Of a stretch of 64,000 bases of DNA, positions 53,060 through 61,961 are shown piece by piece (position 1 is the stretch's first letter; each line of letters opens with the position of its first letter). A program made the translations under genes and the position numbers. The DNA comes from Bacteroides ihuae (GTDB lineage: Bacteria > Bacteroidota > Bacteroidia > Bacteroidales > Bacteroidaceae). The notes under the pieces are model-generated. The model saw only the letters and a list, made by a program, of their open reading frames with translations, made no database searches and was not told the DNA's origin. Location of the stretch: positions 1,178,001 through 1,242,000 of the forward strand of contig NZ_FNVX01000006.1 of assembly GCF_900104585.1 (NCBI RefSeq), written 5' to 3'.

Positions 53060-54079
53060 TTATTTGACGATCTCTTGTAGTTTCAGTTTTATTGCTTCAC
53101 ATTTTTGTTCCCTTGCTACAATCTTGCCGTCAGGGGCAATAAGGTAATAGTTTGGTAAGCTTTCTATGGAGTATTGTTTGATTACGGGCGATTCCCATCC
53201 GGAGAAATCACAAAGTTGTTGCCAGTTTAGTGTGTCATTTTTCACGGTTTTTTTCCAGCTTTGCTTATCAAGGTCTAATGAGATGCCGAGCATGGTGAAG
53301 TTCGCTTTCTTTCCATAAACTTTGTGAATCTTGCGTAGCTCACGGTTCTCCTTTTTGCCTGAATCATTCCACGAAGCCCAAAAGTTTAGTAGAATATATT
53401 TGCCTTTAATATCAGACAAAGAAACTCTTTTGCCGTTTATATCATTGACGCTGAAGAATGGTGCGGGTTTGCCGATATTCGTATTCTCGTACCGGACTAT
53501 AAATTTACTCAATTGATCTATGTACGGATCATCTTGTAGTTGTCCGTTCATCAGAGCAATAAGTTGCTTTATCTTTTTGAAATTAGGGGTTGCCTTCTGG
53601 ACGAAATATTTCTTGAGTAAATAAAGACTAACTAAAGAGGTATGATGTTGGCGAATAAATTCTTCGGCTTTGGTTTCCAGTATTTTTTCAGATAGTTTTT
53701 TCCCTTCACCATTTATTGATCGTTGGAAGTCCGTGATTTCTTTATTAAAGCTGTTCCCATTGACTTCAAGGAGGTTTAGATGCTGTATATCTCCTTTTAC
53801 TTCAATCTTATTTCCTTTTGCTAAAAAGAGAGGACATGCTGTCTGAGTGTTGATGAATAGCATGGCAGAGGTAACGGTATCAATGGAGAGGGTGTGAGAG
53901 AACTTATCATCTTTTGCATAAATCGTATCCATTAGGTCGGATAATTCATTTGTACCATAAAGATAGATTGTGTCGTTTCCCAAGCCTTTAATTTCGCCGC
54001 TTATACTGACTTTACTTGAATGCGAATGACATCCGAATAAACAAAAAGATGCAATAAATAAAAGACAAATCCTATTCAT
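53060..54079 (-). CDS. thioredoxin-fold lipoprotein lacking the CxxC motif (DUF4369 type)
   Basis: This 339-residue protein has a lipobox (LFGC, Cys17). An N-terminal DUF4369-like domain (about 23-110: VSISGEIKGLGNDTIYLYG) is followed by a helical linker and a TlpA/AhpC-like thioredoxin domain from about 200 (IGKPAPFFSVNDINGKRVSLSDIKGKYILLNFWASW). Where the active WCxxC should be, the sequence reads WNDSG (237-241), so both redox cysteines are absent. The cis-Pro loop (SLPN) is kept. It therefore probably cannot act as a disulfide reductase; a binding or sensing role is more likely. Two-domain proteins of this form with CxxC are common in Bacteroides, which makes the loss notable. Membrane-anchored location is inferred from the lipobox. 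Confidence 0.85.
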   Translation of the reverse strand: MNRICLLFIASFCLFGCHSHSSKVSISGEIKGLGNDTIYLYGTNELSDLMDTIYAKDDKFSHTLSIDTVTSAMLFINTQTACPLFLAKGNKIEVKGDIQHLNLLEVNGNSFNKEITDFQRSINGEGKKLSEKILETKAEEFIRQHHTSLVSLYLLKKYFVQKATPNFKKIKQLIALMNGQLQDDPYIDQLSKFIVRYENTNIGKPAPFFSVNDINGKRVSLSDIKGKYILLNFWASWNDSGKKENRELRKIHKVYGKKANFTMLGISLDLDKQSWKKTVKNDTLNWQQLCDFSGWESPVIKQYSIESLPNYYLIAPDGKIVAREQKCEAIKLKLQEIVK

Positions 54080-54115
54080 TCTTTTTTTTGCGAATGTAAT
54101 GCTTTTGTGGATAAT

Positions 54116-54159
54116 AAAAAAGAGTTGCCTGCCATTTGTGTGGCAAGCAACTCTTTTTT
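54116..54159 (-). terminator. terminator after the OmpA/TPR lipoprotein gene
   Basis: AAAAAAGAGTTGC and GCAACTCTTTTTT arms plus an inner TGCCA/TGGCA pair form a long stem with T-runs at both ends. It lies 23 bases beyond the stop of the minus-strand lipoprotein gene. Confidence 0.85.
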
Positions 54160-54181
54160 ATTGAATTTAGTAGTTGGCTTC

Positions 54182-55879
54182 TTATTTAATAACGCTCAAG
54201 AAATCAGCGTTAGTGAAATATTTAGCAAACTCAAGATCGGTAGAAGCTTTCTTAGCTAATGAAGAATCCTTCTTGATTGCACTCTTAAGACTGCTTGTTA
54301 GCATAGATGCATTGTTTGTTCTTGCACCTAGTATAGCCATTAAGTAATCTGTGTAAGCATCAGGATTTTCAACACCAGCAAGAGTGCTTTTTGCTTTGTT
54401 ATAGTCTTTAGCTAAGATTTGAGCCAAAGCAGCACTGTTTGTTTTTGCATCTCCAAAAGAGTTTACTGCTCTTTCGTATTGGCCTTGCGCAACGTATAGG
54501 TTACCCATTGTTTCGCTTAACTCCTTAGTACCGGCAGCTTTACCTAAGTAAGATTCTGCAGTAGTTTTTTCGCCTTTGGCCAAAGAAACAAGAGCAAGAT
54601 TCATATTTACTTCAGGAGCATCTTTTATGCTAGCAGCTTTTTTAAAGAATGATTCTGCTTTTGTAATGTCGCCAGCTTGATAAGCGATATTACCAAGGTT
54701 ATTGTAAGCACGGTAATCGTTAGGGAATTGTTTCGTTGCTTTAGTGAAGATTTCTTCTTTCTTAGCGTTGTCCTTTGTTAGGGTTGAAGCGTAAAGAAGT
54801 TCTTCAAGGTTCAATTGACTAGCGTCAGTTGCAGCTAATTTAGCAATTTCTTCATCAGACTTGCCAATGATTTCGTAGTTCAAAGTTAAACGTGAACGTC
54901 TCAATTGAGGAAGAATGTCTTCTGCCAAGTTTTTGTAAACAGAAGAGATGTTTTTGATTTCTCTTTCTCTTTGTTCAGGATCTTGGTACATTGAAAGAAC
55001 ACGAAGGATTAATTCTTTGTCTTGGATGTTTGACTTAGAAACTAGTTCTTGGAATCCGTCCCAATCTTCAGCTGTGTATTTTGCGTCAACTGTAGCGTCA
55101 ACTTTTGCTTTTTTAAGTTCTTTGTTCAGATACTTAGTAGTGTTAGCTTCACGCTTTTCTGCTAAACCTGTGTTCAAATCCATGCCACCATCAGGAGATG
55201 CATAAGCTGAAATTTCGATGTTGCTGATCTTTTTGTTCTCAGCAGCATTTACGTCTGCAACTTGCTGATTGAAATCTTTAATGCCTAAAGATTTTAATTC
55301 GCTAGAGCGTAGGTTAGCTTGTTGGATAAGGAACATGATGTTTGCTTGATGAGCATCTTTGATAATACGTTGGAAAGCGTCGTCACCATTAGCAAGGTTG
55401 GCGCTACCAAGAGTGTTACCAAGAAGTTCTGAAGTTGAAATGACACCATCAGCCACTTTAACTGGAGGGATAGCAATCGTCTTATTGCCAATCTTTGCAT
55501 TAAACTCAAGGTATAGTTCAGATTTAGCCATTTCAGGAACATAGTCAAACGATGTTTTCATCGTATAGCTTCCGCCTGCTTTATAAGAAATAGCTTGGTC
55601 ATTTCCTTCTACTTTTTCTCCTTGGAATACTGCAGGCTGTCCTTTAACCTGACCGCCTTCCCATTTCAAAACAGGAGTTACTTCTACTACAGCCTTCTTA
55701 TTGAAGTACTTTTCAGGAAATTTTCCGTTAATTGTTACGGGAACTTTACCAGCTACTGCTTCCAGAACCTGGGGGGTCGTAGTGAAATAGTCAGATGACA
55801 ATTCACCCATCTTTTTGCTACACGATGAGAGTGCAACAATCATAGCCATAAGTAACGGCAAATACAACTTCTTAATCAT
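54182..55879 (-). CDS. outer-membrane lipoprotein with OmpA-like and TPR regions
   Basis: This 565-residue protein has a lipobox (ALSSC, Cys20). The N-terminal half is beta-rich (VPVTINGKFPEKYFNKKAVVEVTPVLKW). Around 215-345 it has an OmpA-like peptidoglycan-binding pattern (ISNIEISAYASPDGGMDLNTGLAEKREANTTKYL, later LRRSRLTLNYEI). From about 375 to 480 tetratricopeptide repeats appear (FPNDYRAYNNLGNIAYQAGDITKAESFFKKA; LYVAQGQYERAVNSFGDA). Similar proteins are conserved in Bacteroidales, but I do not know a proven function; attachment of the outer membrane to the cell wall or a scaffold role is plausible. It is monocistronic, with a full promoter (55957-55987) and a strong terminator. Confidence 0.8.
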   Translation of the reverse strand: MIKKLYLPLLMAMIVALSSCSKKMGELSSDYFTTTPQVLEAVAGKVPVTINGKFPEKYFNKKAVVEVTPVLKWEGGQVKGQPAVFQGEKVEGNDQAISYKAGGSYTMKTSFDYVPEMAKSELYLEFNAKIGNKTIAIPPVKVADGVISTSELLGNTLGSANLANGDDAFQRIIKDAHQANIMFLIQQANLRSSELKSLGIKDFNQQVADVNAAENKKISNIEISAYASPDGGMDLNTGLAEKREANTTKYLNKELKKAKVDATVDAKYTAEDWDGFQELVSKSNIQDKELILRVLSMYQDPEQREREIKNISSVYKNLAEDILPQLRRSRLTLNYEIIGKSDEEIAKLAATDASQLNLEELLYASTLTKDNAKKEEIFTKATKQFPNDYRAYNNLGNIAYQAGDITKAESFFKKAASIKDAPEVNMNLALVSLAKGEKTTAESYLGKAAGTKELSETMGNLYVAQGQYERAVNSFGDAKTNSAALAQILAKDYNKAKSTLAGVENPDAYTDYLMAILGARTNNASMLTSSLKSAIKKDSSLAKKASTDLEFAKYFTNADFLSVIK

Positions 55880-55956
55880 TCTAGATATAAATTAAATGTT
55901 TCTAATTGAAATTTTGTCTATTCATCGGCTTTCACGGCACATGCTAGAAAGATACG

Positions 55957-55987
55957 CAAAGATATTAAATCTTACGTATTTCGACAA
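55957..55987 (-). promoter_or_regulatory. promoter of the OmpA/TPR lipoprotein gene
   Basis: On the minus strand TTG (55987-55985) is followed after 20 bases by TATCTTTG (55964-55957). Both elements match the Bacteroides consensus; the ATG follows about 78 bases later. Confidence 0.7.
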
Positions 55988-56080
55988 TCGTAGCCTCGTT
56001 TTTATTATAATTTAATATAATCAAAGTGTAAAAAGCACTCATTTTGTTCTTTACCTGTATTGTGAACAAAGAACGACGGC

Positions 56081-57034
56081 CTATAGTTTAGGATGTTGCT
56101 GCTTTTCTTTTCTATACTTTATATTACGTGGATGGTGCTCTATTATCTCGCTTCTTAACATCTCTCGATCAATGTGAGTATATATTTCTGTAGTAGCGAT
56201 TGATTCGTGTCCTAGCATACTCTGTATAGCCCTTAAATTGGCACCTCCCTCGAGTAGGTGGGTCGCAAATGAATGTCTAAAAGTGTGCGGGCTGATAATT
56301 TTTGTTATACCTGCTATTTGAGCAAGTTCTTTTATAATGTGAAAAATCATAATTCTTGATAATCCGGTCCCTCTTCTGCTTAAGAAGACAAAGTCTTCAT
56401 ATCCTTTTTTAATATTTTGTTTGTTTCTGTCAAGGAAATATAACTTAATTTCTTTAATGGCTTTTTGAGAAATCGGTACTAATCGCTGCTTGCTACCTTT
56501 TCCTTCTACTTTGATGAATTCATCTTCTAGATAGATGTTAGATATTTTTAATGAGGTTAATTCAGAGACTCGCAGTCCGCAGCTGTAAAGGGTTTCTAGA
56601 ATTGCTCGGTTTCTCTGTCCTTCGTTTTTGCTGAGGTCGATAGAGGCGATAATGGCGTCAATTTCTTCTATTGATAACACCTCTGGTAGCTTCAAACCAA
56701 TTTGCGGACCTTCAATTAATTCGGAAGGATCTATGTCGATGTAGTCTTCTAATATTAAAAATCGAAAGAAAGATTTAATGCCCGAAATGATACGTGCTTG
56801 TGAGCGAGCGTGGATACCTATGTCATGCAAACCAGCGATGAACTGTTCGAGGTCGTTAGTGGTGGTTTGTAGAATGCCAATGCGTTCCGAAGATAGAAAG
56901 CTCATAAGCTTTTCAAGATCAGTGTTATATGCTTCTAGCGTATTTTTAGACAGAGACTTCTCTAATTTCAGATATTGCTGATATTTTTTGATTATAGCTT
57001 TCTCGTTCTTGCGTTTTTCTTCATCTAATATCAT
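56081..57034 (-). CDS. xerD: XerD-type tyrosine recombinase
   Basis: This 317-residue cytosolic protein has an N-terminal SAM-like core-binding domain (KYQQYLKLEKSLSKNTLEAYNTDLEKLMSFL) and a catalytic domain with Arg155 (CGLRVSEL), Lys in KVEGKGSKQR, His250 and Arg253 (SPHTFRHSFATHLLEGG), His276 (GHESIATTEIYTH) and nucleophile Tyr285. This is the XerC/XerD arrangement for resolving chromosome dimers at dif. The gene is divergent from aroQ, not next to integrase-type cargo, and has no att-like repeats nearby, which favours a housekeeping XerD over a phage integrase. Two -7 boxes in the 77-base gap serve the two directions. Confidence 0.88.
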   Translation of the reverse strand: MILDEEKRKNEKAIIKKYQQYLKLEKSLSKNTLEAYNTDLEKLMSFLSSERIGILQTTTNDLEQFIAGLHDIGIHARSQARIISGIKSFFRFLILEDYIDIDPSELIEGPQIGLKLPEVLSIEEIDAIIASIDLSKNEGQRNRAILETLYSCGLRVSELTSLKISNIYLEDEFIKVEGKGSKQRLVPISQKAIKEIKLYFLDRNKQNIKKGYEDFVFLSRRGTGLSRIMIFHIIKELAQIAGITKIISPHTFRHSFATHLLEGGANLRAIQSMLGHESIATTEIYTHIDREMLRSEIIEHHPRNIKYRKEKQQHPKL

Positions 57035-57044
57035 TTCTTTTTTC

Positions 57045-57052
57045 TACCTTTG
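57045..57052 (+). promoter_or_regulatory. -7 box for aroQ and downstream genes
   Basis: TACCTTTG is an exact TAnnTTTG match and predicts a leader of about 53 bases before aroQ. No clear -33 element is seen. Confidence 0.5.
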
Positions 57053-57077
57053 CATTTTAAAATATTGTTCTTGGCAA

Positions 57078-57085
57078 CAAAGGTA
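57078..57085 (-). promoter_or_regulatory. -7 box for xerD
   Basis: On the minus strand this reads TACCTTTG, the same box as on the opposite strand 26 bases away, placed 44 bases before the xerD start. Confidence 0.5.
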
Positions 57086-57111
57086 TTAAAAACATTAAGT
57101 AAGGTTGTATT

Positions 57112-57531
57112 ATGAGGATACAAATTATTAACGGCCCCAATATCAATCTATTAGGCAAACGTGAACCTACTATTTATGGAAGTGTTACTTTTGAGAACTA
57201 TTTGATTGAACTTCGAGCGAAATACGAAGATGTAGAGATAACTTATTATCATTCTAACATAGAGGGTGAACTGATAAATAAGATACAGGAAGTTGGATTT
57301 GATGTAGATGGCATCATCTTGAATGCCGGAGCTTATACACATACATCCATCGCTTTGCAAGATGCTATCCGTTCTGTCACAGCACCAGTTGTCGAGGTAC
57401 ATATTTCGAATGTACATGCAAGAGAGGCTTTTCGTCATGTTTCGATGATAGCTTGTGCATGTAAAGGTGTTATTTGCGGTTTTGGACTAAACTCTTATCG
57501 ATTGGCCCTTGAGACTTTAACAGAGAAATAA
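57112..57531 (+). CDS. aroQ: type II 3-dehydroquinate dehydratase
   Basis: This 139-residue cytosolic enzyme of the shikimate pathway forms dodecamers in known members. The signature is complete: MRIQIINGPNINLLGKREPTIYG with the catalytic Tyr22, ITYYHSNIEGELINKIQE, GIILNAGAYTHTSIALQDAI, and VVEVHISNVHAREAFRHVS with the active-site His and Arg. It converts 3-dehydroquinate to 3-dehydroshikimate by anti-elimination. Pyruvate kinase follows after 31 bases on the same strand, so the two may be cotranscribed. Confidence 0.95.
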   Translation: MRIQIINGPNINLLGKREPTIYGSVTFENYLIELRAKYEDVEITYYHSNIEGELINKIQEVGFDVDGIILNAGAYTHTSIALQDAIRSVTAPVVEVHISNVHAREAFRHVSMIACACKGVICGFGLNSYRLALETLTEK

Positions 57532-57562
57532 ATTTAAGTATTACATTTTTTGAAAGGAATTT

Positions 57563-59017
57563 ATGAAAAAGCATACTAAGATAGTTGCATCTATTTCAGA
57601 TCGTCGTTGTGATGTTGATTTTCTTGCGCAGTTATACGATGCAGGGATGAATGTTGTTCGATTGAACACTGCCCATGCTGATAAGGCTGGCATTGAAAGC
57701 ATTATAAATAATGTTAGAAAGGTATCGAATAAGATTGCCATCTTGATGGATACGAAGGGGCCGGAAGTGAGAACAACTGCTTGTGCCGAGCCAATAGCTT
57801 ATAGTATAGGTGATAAAGTGAAGATTGTTGGTGATCCGTCTCGTGAAACGACTCGCGATTGTATAGCTGTTTCTTATACCGGTTTTGTTAAAGATGTTCA
57901 TGTAGGAGGAAGTGTTCTTATTGATGATGGAGATTTGGCTCTTTCTATTGTGGAACAAACTGACGAGTGTTTGTTTTGTGAGGTTCAGAATGATGCAACG
58001 TTGGGAAGCCGTAAGAGTGTAAATGTACCTGGAGTACGTATTAACTTGCCTTCTTTGACTGAGAAAGACAGAAATAATATTCTTTTTGCAATAGAGAAAG
58101 ATCTCGATTTTATAGCTCATTCTTTTGTTCGTAATAGACAAGATGTACTTGATATTCAACAGATTCTTGATGAGCACCATAGTGAAATTAAAATTATCGC
58201 TAAAATAGAAAACCAAGAAGGTGTTGATAATATCGATGAAATTCTTGAAGTTGCTTACGGGGTGATGGTAGCTCGTGGAGATTTAGGAATAGAGGTTCCT
58301 CAGGAAAAAATCCCGGGTATCCAACGCACCTTAATTCGCAAATGTGTTTTAGCTAAGAAACCGGTGATTGTAGCGACTCAAATGCTGCACACGATGATAA
58401 ACAATCCTCGTCCCACACGTGCCGAAGTAACTGATATTGCTAATGCTATTTATTATCGTACGGATGCTCTGATGTTAAGTGGGGAAACTGCTTACGGGAA
58501 ATATCCTGTGGAAGCTGTACAAACAATGGCTAAAATAGCTGAACAAGCTGAGAAAGATAAACTGGAGGAGAATAATATTCGTATTCCATTGGATTCTGAT
58601 AATGTTGATGTGACGTCTTTTCTTGCTAAGCAGGCTGTTAAGGCAACTTCAAAAATGAACATTCGTGCTATTATTACGGATAGCTACACAGGACGCACTG
58701 CTCTAAATTTGGCTGCATTTCGTGGCAAATATCCTGTTTTGGCGATGTGCTATAAAGAAAAAACGATGCGCTTGCTAGCGTTGTCGTATGGCGTTCTACC
58801 TATCTATTTGGAAGAGAAGGTGAATGCACAAGCTTATTTCTTCTCGGCTCTTGAATTGTTGCTGAAAGAAGGACGCCTTGCTGAAAGTGATATGGTAGCT
58901 TACCTTAGTGGCAGTTTTGGCGAAGGGGGTGGTACTTCTTTCTTGGAAATTAATAAGGTTAAGACCGTCTTGTCAAAAGCGAAAGATTATTTAATACCTT
59001 CATTTGTAGAAAGATAA
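57563..59017 (+). CDS. pyk: pyruvate kinase
   Basis: This 484-residue cytosolic enzyme makes pyruvate and ATP from phosphoenolpyruvate and ADP. The barrel begins with KHTKIVASISDRRCDVDFLAQLYDAGMNVVRLNTAH. Further landmarks are MDTKGPEVRTT, the B-domain (about 70-165), IIAKIENQEGVDNIDEIL with the catalytic Lys, MVARGDLGIEVP, and RAEVTDIANAIYYRTDALMLSGETAYGKYPVEAV. The C-terminal domain ends in DYLIPSFVER. Its stop codon overlaps the start of the methyltransferase gene (TAATG), which indicates coupled translation. The N-terminus is slightly short (VASIS rather than VATLG), but nothing looks broken. Confidence 0.95.
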   Translation: MKKHTKIVASISDRRCDVDFLAQLYDAGMNVVRLNTAHADKAGIESIINNVRKVSNKIAILMDTKGPEVRTTACAEPIAYSIGDKVKIVGDPSRETTRDCIAVSYTGFVKDVHVGGSVLIDDGDLALSIVEQTDECLFCEVQNDATLGSRKSVNVPGVRINLPSLTEKDRNNILFAIEKDLDFIAHSFVRNRQDVLDIQQILDEHHSEIKIIAKIENQEGVDNIDEILEVAYGVMVARGDLGIEVPQEKIPGIQRTLIRKCVLAKKPVIVATQMLHTMINNPRPTRAEVTDIANAIYYRTDALMLSGETAYGKYPVEAVQTMAKIAEQAEKDKLEENNIRIPLDSDNVDVTSFLAKQAVKATSKMNIRAIITDSYTGRTALNLAAFRGKYPVLAMCYKEKTMRLLALSYGVLPIYLEEKVNAQAYFFSALELLLKEGRLAESDMVAYLSGSFGEGGGTSFLEINKVKTVLSKAKDYLIPSFVER

Positions 59018-59661
59018 TGTTGACTCCGGATGCATCGTTAGAAACGTATATATTAGAGCATATAGATCCGGAAAGTGATTATTTAAAGGCACTCTATCGG
59101 GATACGCACGTAAAATTATTGCGCCCTCGTATGGCCTCAGGACATTTGCAGGGGCGTATGCTGAAAATGTTTGTTGAAATGATCCGCCCTCGTCAGATTC
59201 TTGAAATAGGTACTTTTAGTGGCTATTCGGGACTTTGCCTGGCTGAGGGCCTTGGAGAAAATGGATTTCTACATACGTTTGAAATTAATGATGAACAGGA
59301 AGATTTTACCCGCCCATGGTTTGAGAATTCAGCTTATGCGGATAAAATAAAATTTTATATAGGAGATGCTCTTGAACTCGTTCCTGAATTGGGAATAACT
59401 TTTGATTTAGCTTTCTTAGATGGCGATAAGCGAAAGTATATAGAGTATTACGAGATGTCTTTATCTCATTTGTTGCCTGGCGGATATATTATTGCCGATA
59501 ATACATTGTGGGATGGGCATGTACTAGAAGAGCCTAATTCAAATGATTACCAGACTATAGGCATCAAGGCTTTTAATGATTATGTGGGGAAAGATATGCG
59601 AGTGGAGAAAGTGATCCTTCCTTTACGTGATGGCTTGACAATCATACGAAAGAAGGCTTGA
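59017..59661 (+). CDS. class I SAM-dependent O-methyltransferase (family 3, catechol-type)
   Basis: This 214-residue cytosolic protein shows the SAM-binding motif ILEIGTFSGYSGLCLAEGL (about 63-82), an acidic residue after the second strand (HTFEINDEQ), and the metal-binding LAFLDGDKRKYIEYY and IIADNTLWDGHV segments typical of cation-dependent O-methyltransferases. The substrate is unknown. It overlaps the pyk stop by one base and is followed after 35 bases by rbfA. The conserved order pyk, methyltransferase, rbfA, permease looks like a core Bacteroides operon. Confidence 0.9.
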   Translation: MLTPDASLETYILEHIDPESDYLKALYRDTHVKLLRPRMASGHLQGRMLKMFVEMIRPRQILEIGTFSGYSGLCLAEGLGENGFLHTFEINDEQEDFTRPWFENSAYADKIKFYIGDALELVPELGITFDLAFLDGDKRKYIEYYEMSLSHLLPGGYIIADNTLWDGHVLEEPNSNDYQTIGIKAFNDYVGKDMRVEKVILPLRDGLTIIRKKA

Positions 59662-59696
59662 GGGTCAAAATGAACGATTAAAAAATAAATGATAAG

Positions 59697-60029
59697 ATGG
59701 AAACAACCAGACAGAATAAAATATCACGCCTTTTACAAAAAGAATTAAGTGAGATATTTTTGTTGCAAACAAAAGCAATGCCCGGCATTTTAGTATCGGT
59801 AAGTATCGTGCGTATTAGTCCGGATATGAGCGTTGCACGTGTCTATCTTAGCGTTTTCCCTTCTGAGAAAAGTGATGAATTAGTGAAGAATGTCAATGAG
59901 AATATGAAGTCTATTCGTTATGAACTTGGCACACGTGTGCGTCATCAGTTGCGTATCATCCCAGAACTAAAATTCTTTGTTGACGATTCACTTGATTATA
60001 TAGAGAAAATAGATTCATTATTAAAGTGA
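59697..60029 (+). CDS. rbfA: ribosome-binding factor A
   Basis: This 110-residue KH-fold protein shows the RbfA pattern: TRQNKISRLLQKELSEIFL, SVSIVRISPDMSVARVYLSVF, IRYELGTRVRHQLRIIPELKFFVDDSLDYIEKI. It assists late maturation of the 30S subunit by contacting 16S rRNA. Its end overlaps the GTG start of the permease gene by four bases. Confidence 0.94.
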   Translation: METTRQNKISRLLQKELSEIFLLQTKAMPGILVSVSIVRISPDMSVARVYLSVFPSEKSDELVKNVNENMKSIRYELGTRVRHQLRIIPELKFFVDDSLDYIEKIDSLLK

Positions 60030-61258
60030 ACTTTCCTTTTTATATAGCCAAACGTTACCTTTTCTCAAAGAAGAAGCATAACGCTATTAATATTATCTCT
60101 GGCATCTCTGTCTGTGGAGTGTCACTGGCTACATTGGCCTTAGTGTGCACTCTTTCCGTGTTTAACGGTTTTCAAGATATGGTGGCCAGCTTCTTTACGG
60201 CTTTTGATCCTGAATTAAAAATAACAGTAAGCGAAGGAAAAGTTTTTGATTCTCAAGATAAACGTATTCAGCAACTTCGGGCAATGCCTGAGGTTGCTGT
60301 TTTTACAGAGACCCTTGAGGAAAATGCCATGGTGCAATACAAGGACCGTCAGGTAATGGCTGTTATTAAAGGAGTGCAAGACAATTTTGAGAAATTGACT
60401 ACAATAGACAGTATTCTATATGGTACAGGTGATTTTATGCTTCATGATTCTATTGTTGAATATGGTGTTATGGGCATTGAACTTGTTTCTTCTTTAGGTA
60501 CTGGAATACAGTTTGTTGATCCATTGCAGGTGTATTCTCCCAAACGACACATGAAGATTAATATGGCTAATCCGGCCTCTTCTTTTAATATGGAATATCT
60601 TTATTCGCCGGGGGTGGTCTTTGTGGTGAACCAGCAAAAATACGATAGCCGATATATCTTAACTTCTCTTGCATTTGCACGTCGTTTGTTTGACTATCAG
60701 TCTGAGGTATCTGCTGTTGAACTGAAATTGAAGCCGGGGTATAGTGTGTCATCTGTTAAAGAAAAGATGGAAAAGATCCTTGGAAAACCGTTTGTTGTGC
60801 AAGATCGCTATCAACAACAGGCTGATGTTTTTCGTATTATGGAGATCGAAAAATTGATCTCTTACCTTTTTCTTACTTTCATTTTAATGATAGCCTGTTT
60901 CAATGTTATCGGCTCTTTGTCTATGCTTATTCTTGATAAGAAAGAGGATGTTCTTACCCTGCGCTATCTTGGTGCGGATGATCGTCTTATTTCTCGTATA
61001 TTCCTCTTTGAAGGGCGACTGATTTCGGTCGCTGGTGCTTTTATGGGAATTGCTTTAGGACTTCTTCTCTGTTTTGTACAACAGCGTTTTGGCATCATTT
61101 CTCTCGGGGGAGCAAATGGTAGTTTTGTAGTTGATGCTTATCCTGTTAGTGTACATTTTAGTGATGTTATTCTTATTTTCATCACTGTGATTGCTGTAGG
61201 CTTTCTTTCTGTGTGGTATCCTGTTCGTTACCTGAGCAAACGGTTACTGAAAAAATAA
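60026..61258 (+). CDS. LolC/LolE-type ABC transporter permease (FtsX family)
   Basis: This 410-residue inner-membrane protein starts with GTG in a GTGA overlap with rbfA. One N-terminal helix (INIISGISVCGVSLATLALVCTLSVF) precedes a large periplasmic MacB-like domain (about 50-265). Three C-terminal helices follow (YLFLTFILMIACFNVIGSLSMLI; GAFMGIALGLLLCFV; VILIFITVIAVGFLSVW). The conserved DKKEDVLTLRYLGADDRLI loop contacts the ATPase in this family. In Bacteroidetes such proteins are annotated as lipoprotein-releasing permeases. The partner ATPase is not adjacent. A decayed copy of residues around 296-324 lies at 62292-62378. Confidence 0.9.
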   Translation: MNFPFYIAKRYLFSKKKHNAINIISGISVCGVSLATLALVCTLSVFNGFQDMVASFFTAFDPELKITVSEGKVFDSQDKRIQQLRAMPEVAVFTETLEENAMVQYKDRQVMAVIKGVQDNFEKLTTIDSILYGTGDFMLHDSIVEYGVMGIELVSSLGTGIQFVDPLQVYSPKRHMKINMANPASSFNMEYLYSPGVVFVVNQQKYDSRYILTSLAFARRLFDYQSEVSAVELKLKPGYSVSSVKEKMEKILGKPFVVQDRYQQQADVFRIMEIEKLISYLFLTFILMIACFNVIGSLSMLILDKKEDVLTLRYLGADDRLISRIFLFEGRLISVAGAFMGIALGLLLCFVQQRFGIISLGGANGSFVVDAYPVSVHFSDVILIFITVIAVGFLSVWYPVRYLSKRLLKK

Positions 61259-61259
61259 A

Positions 61260-61331
61260 ATATTTATAGATGAGAGCAAGTCCCTTCCTTCTTTTTGTTA
61301 CAGAGGAGGCTTATTGGATATTTATAGATGA
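61260..61331. repeat. short direct repeat upstream of the DUF4890 gene
   Basis: ATATTTATAGATGA occurs at 61260-61273 and again at 61318-61331, 58 bases apart, both followed by a similar AG-rich tail. No function is evident. Confidence 0.5.
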
Positions 61332-61409
61332 AAGTTAGTTCTCTGTCGATTCTGCTTTTTTTCTCTTTTCTGTTATGCTTATTTTGGGGATATATTAATT
61401 ATAAGCGTT

Positions 61410-61961
61410 ATGAATAAATTATTTAAAACAGGATTAGTAGCCTTATTTTCTTGTCTAGTTTGGACAGGGATGGCTCAGCAACAAGTGGACACAAAACTAC
61501 CTCGTGAGGTGCCTTCACCAGCAAAAATTGCTAAGAAGATGACTGACGAGATGAGTAAAGAACTGCAATTGAATGAAAAGCAGTATGCGAAGATTTATAA
61601 ATTAAACCTGAAGGAGCAGAAAGACCGATTTAAGGCGCAACAATCATCATCTGCTTCGAGCAATGAGCGCCCTCCAATGGGAGATAGACCTTCTTTTGAT
61701 GGATCAGATGACGAACGTCCTCCGATGCCTAGTGGAGAACGTCCTGAAATGGGGATGAGGCAAGGAGGCGGTTCTGAAATGACTGAGGATGCTGCGGAAA
61801 CCTTGCATAAGGCTGAAGTGAAAAAGGAGAAGAAGATTAAAAAGATCCTAACTGCTGAGCAGTATGCGAAGTGGAGTAAGATGCAGGAGAAAATGAAAGA
61901 AGGTATGAAGCCTGAAATGCATAGAATGCATAAGGGTGAAGGACCTGGCCAGGACTCATAA
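61410..61961 (+). CDS. DUF4890-type secreted protein (Spy/CpxP-like)
   Basis: This 183-residue protein has a signal peptide (MNKLFKTGLVALFSCLVWTGMA). Two charged helical segments, KIAKKMTDEMSKELQLNEKQYAKIYKLN and KKIKKILTAEQYAKWSKMQEKM, flank a low-complexity linker rich in Pro, Glu, Arg and Met (about 75-120; ERPPMGDRPSFDG, ERPPMPSGERPEMG). This helix-linker-helix layout with an LNEKQ/LTAEQ repeat is typical of DUF4890 and recalls the periplasmic chaperone family Spy/CpxP. The methionine-rich linker and tail (MKPEMHRMHKG) could bind metal, which is only a suggestion. It is monocistronic as far as visible. Confidence 0.8.
   Translation: MNKLFKTGLVALFSCLVWTGMAQQQVDTKLPREVPSPAKIAKKMTDEMSKELQLNEKQYAKIYKLNLKEQKDRFKAQQSSSASSNERPPMGDRPSFDGSDDERPPMPSGERPEMGMRQGGGSEMTEDAAETLHKAEVKKEKKIKKILTAEQYAKWSKMQEKMKEGMKPEMHRMHKGEGPGQDS

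Noticed and set aside
56081..57034. Phage or conjugative-element integrase
   Set aside because: The protein has the XerD layout, neighbours are core genes, and no attachment-site repeats or cargo genes are seen.
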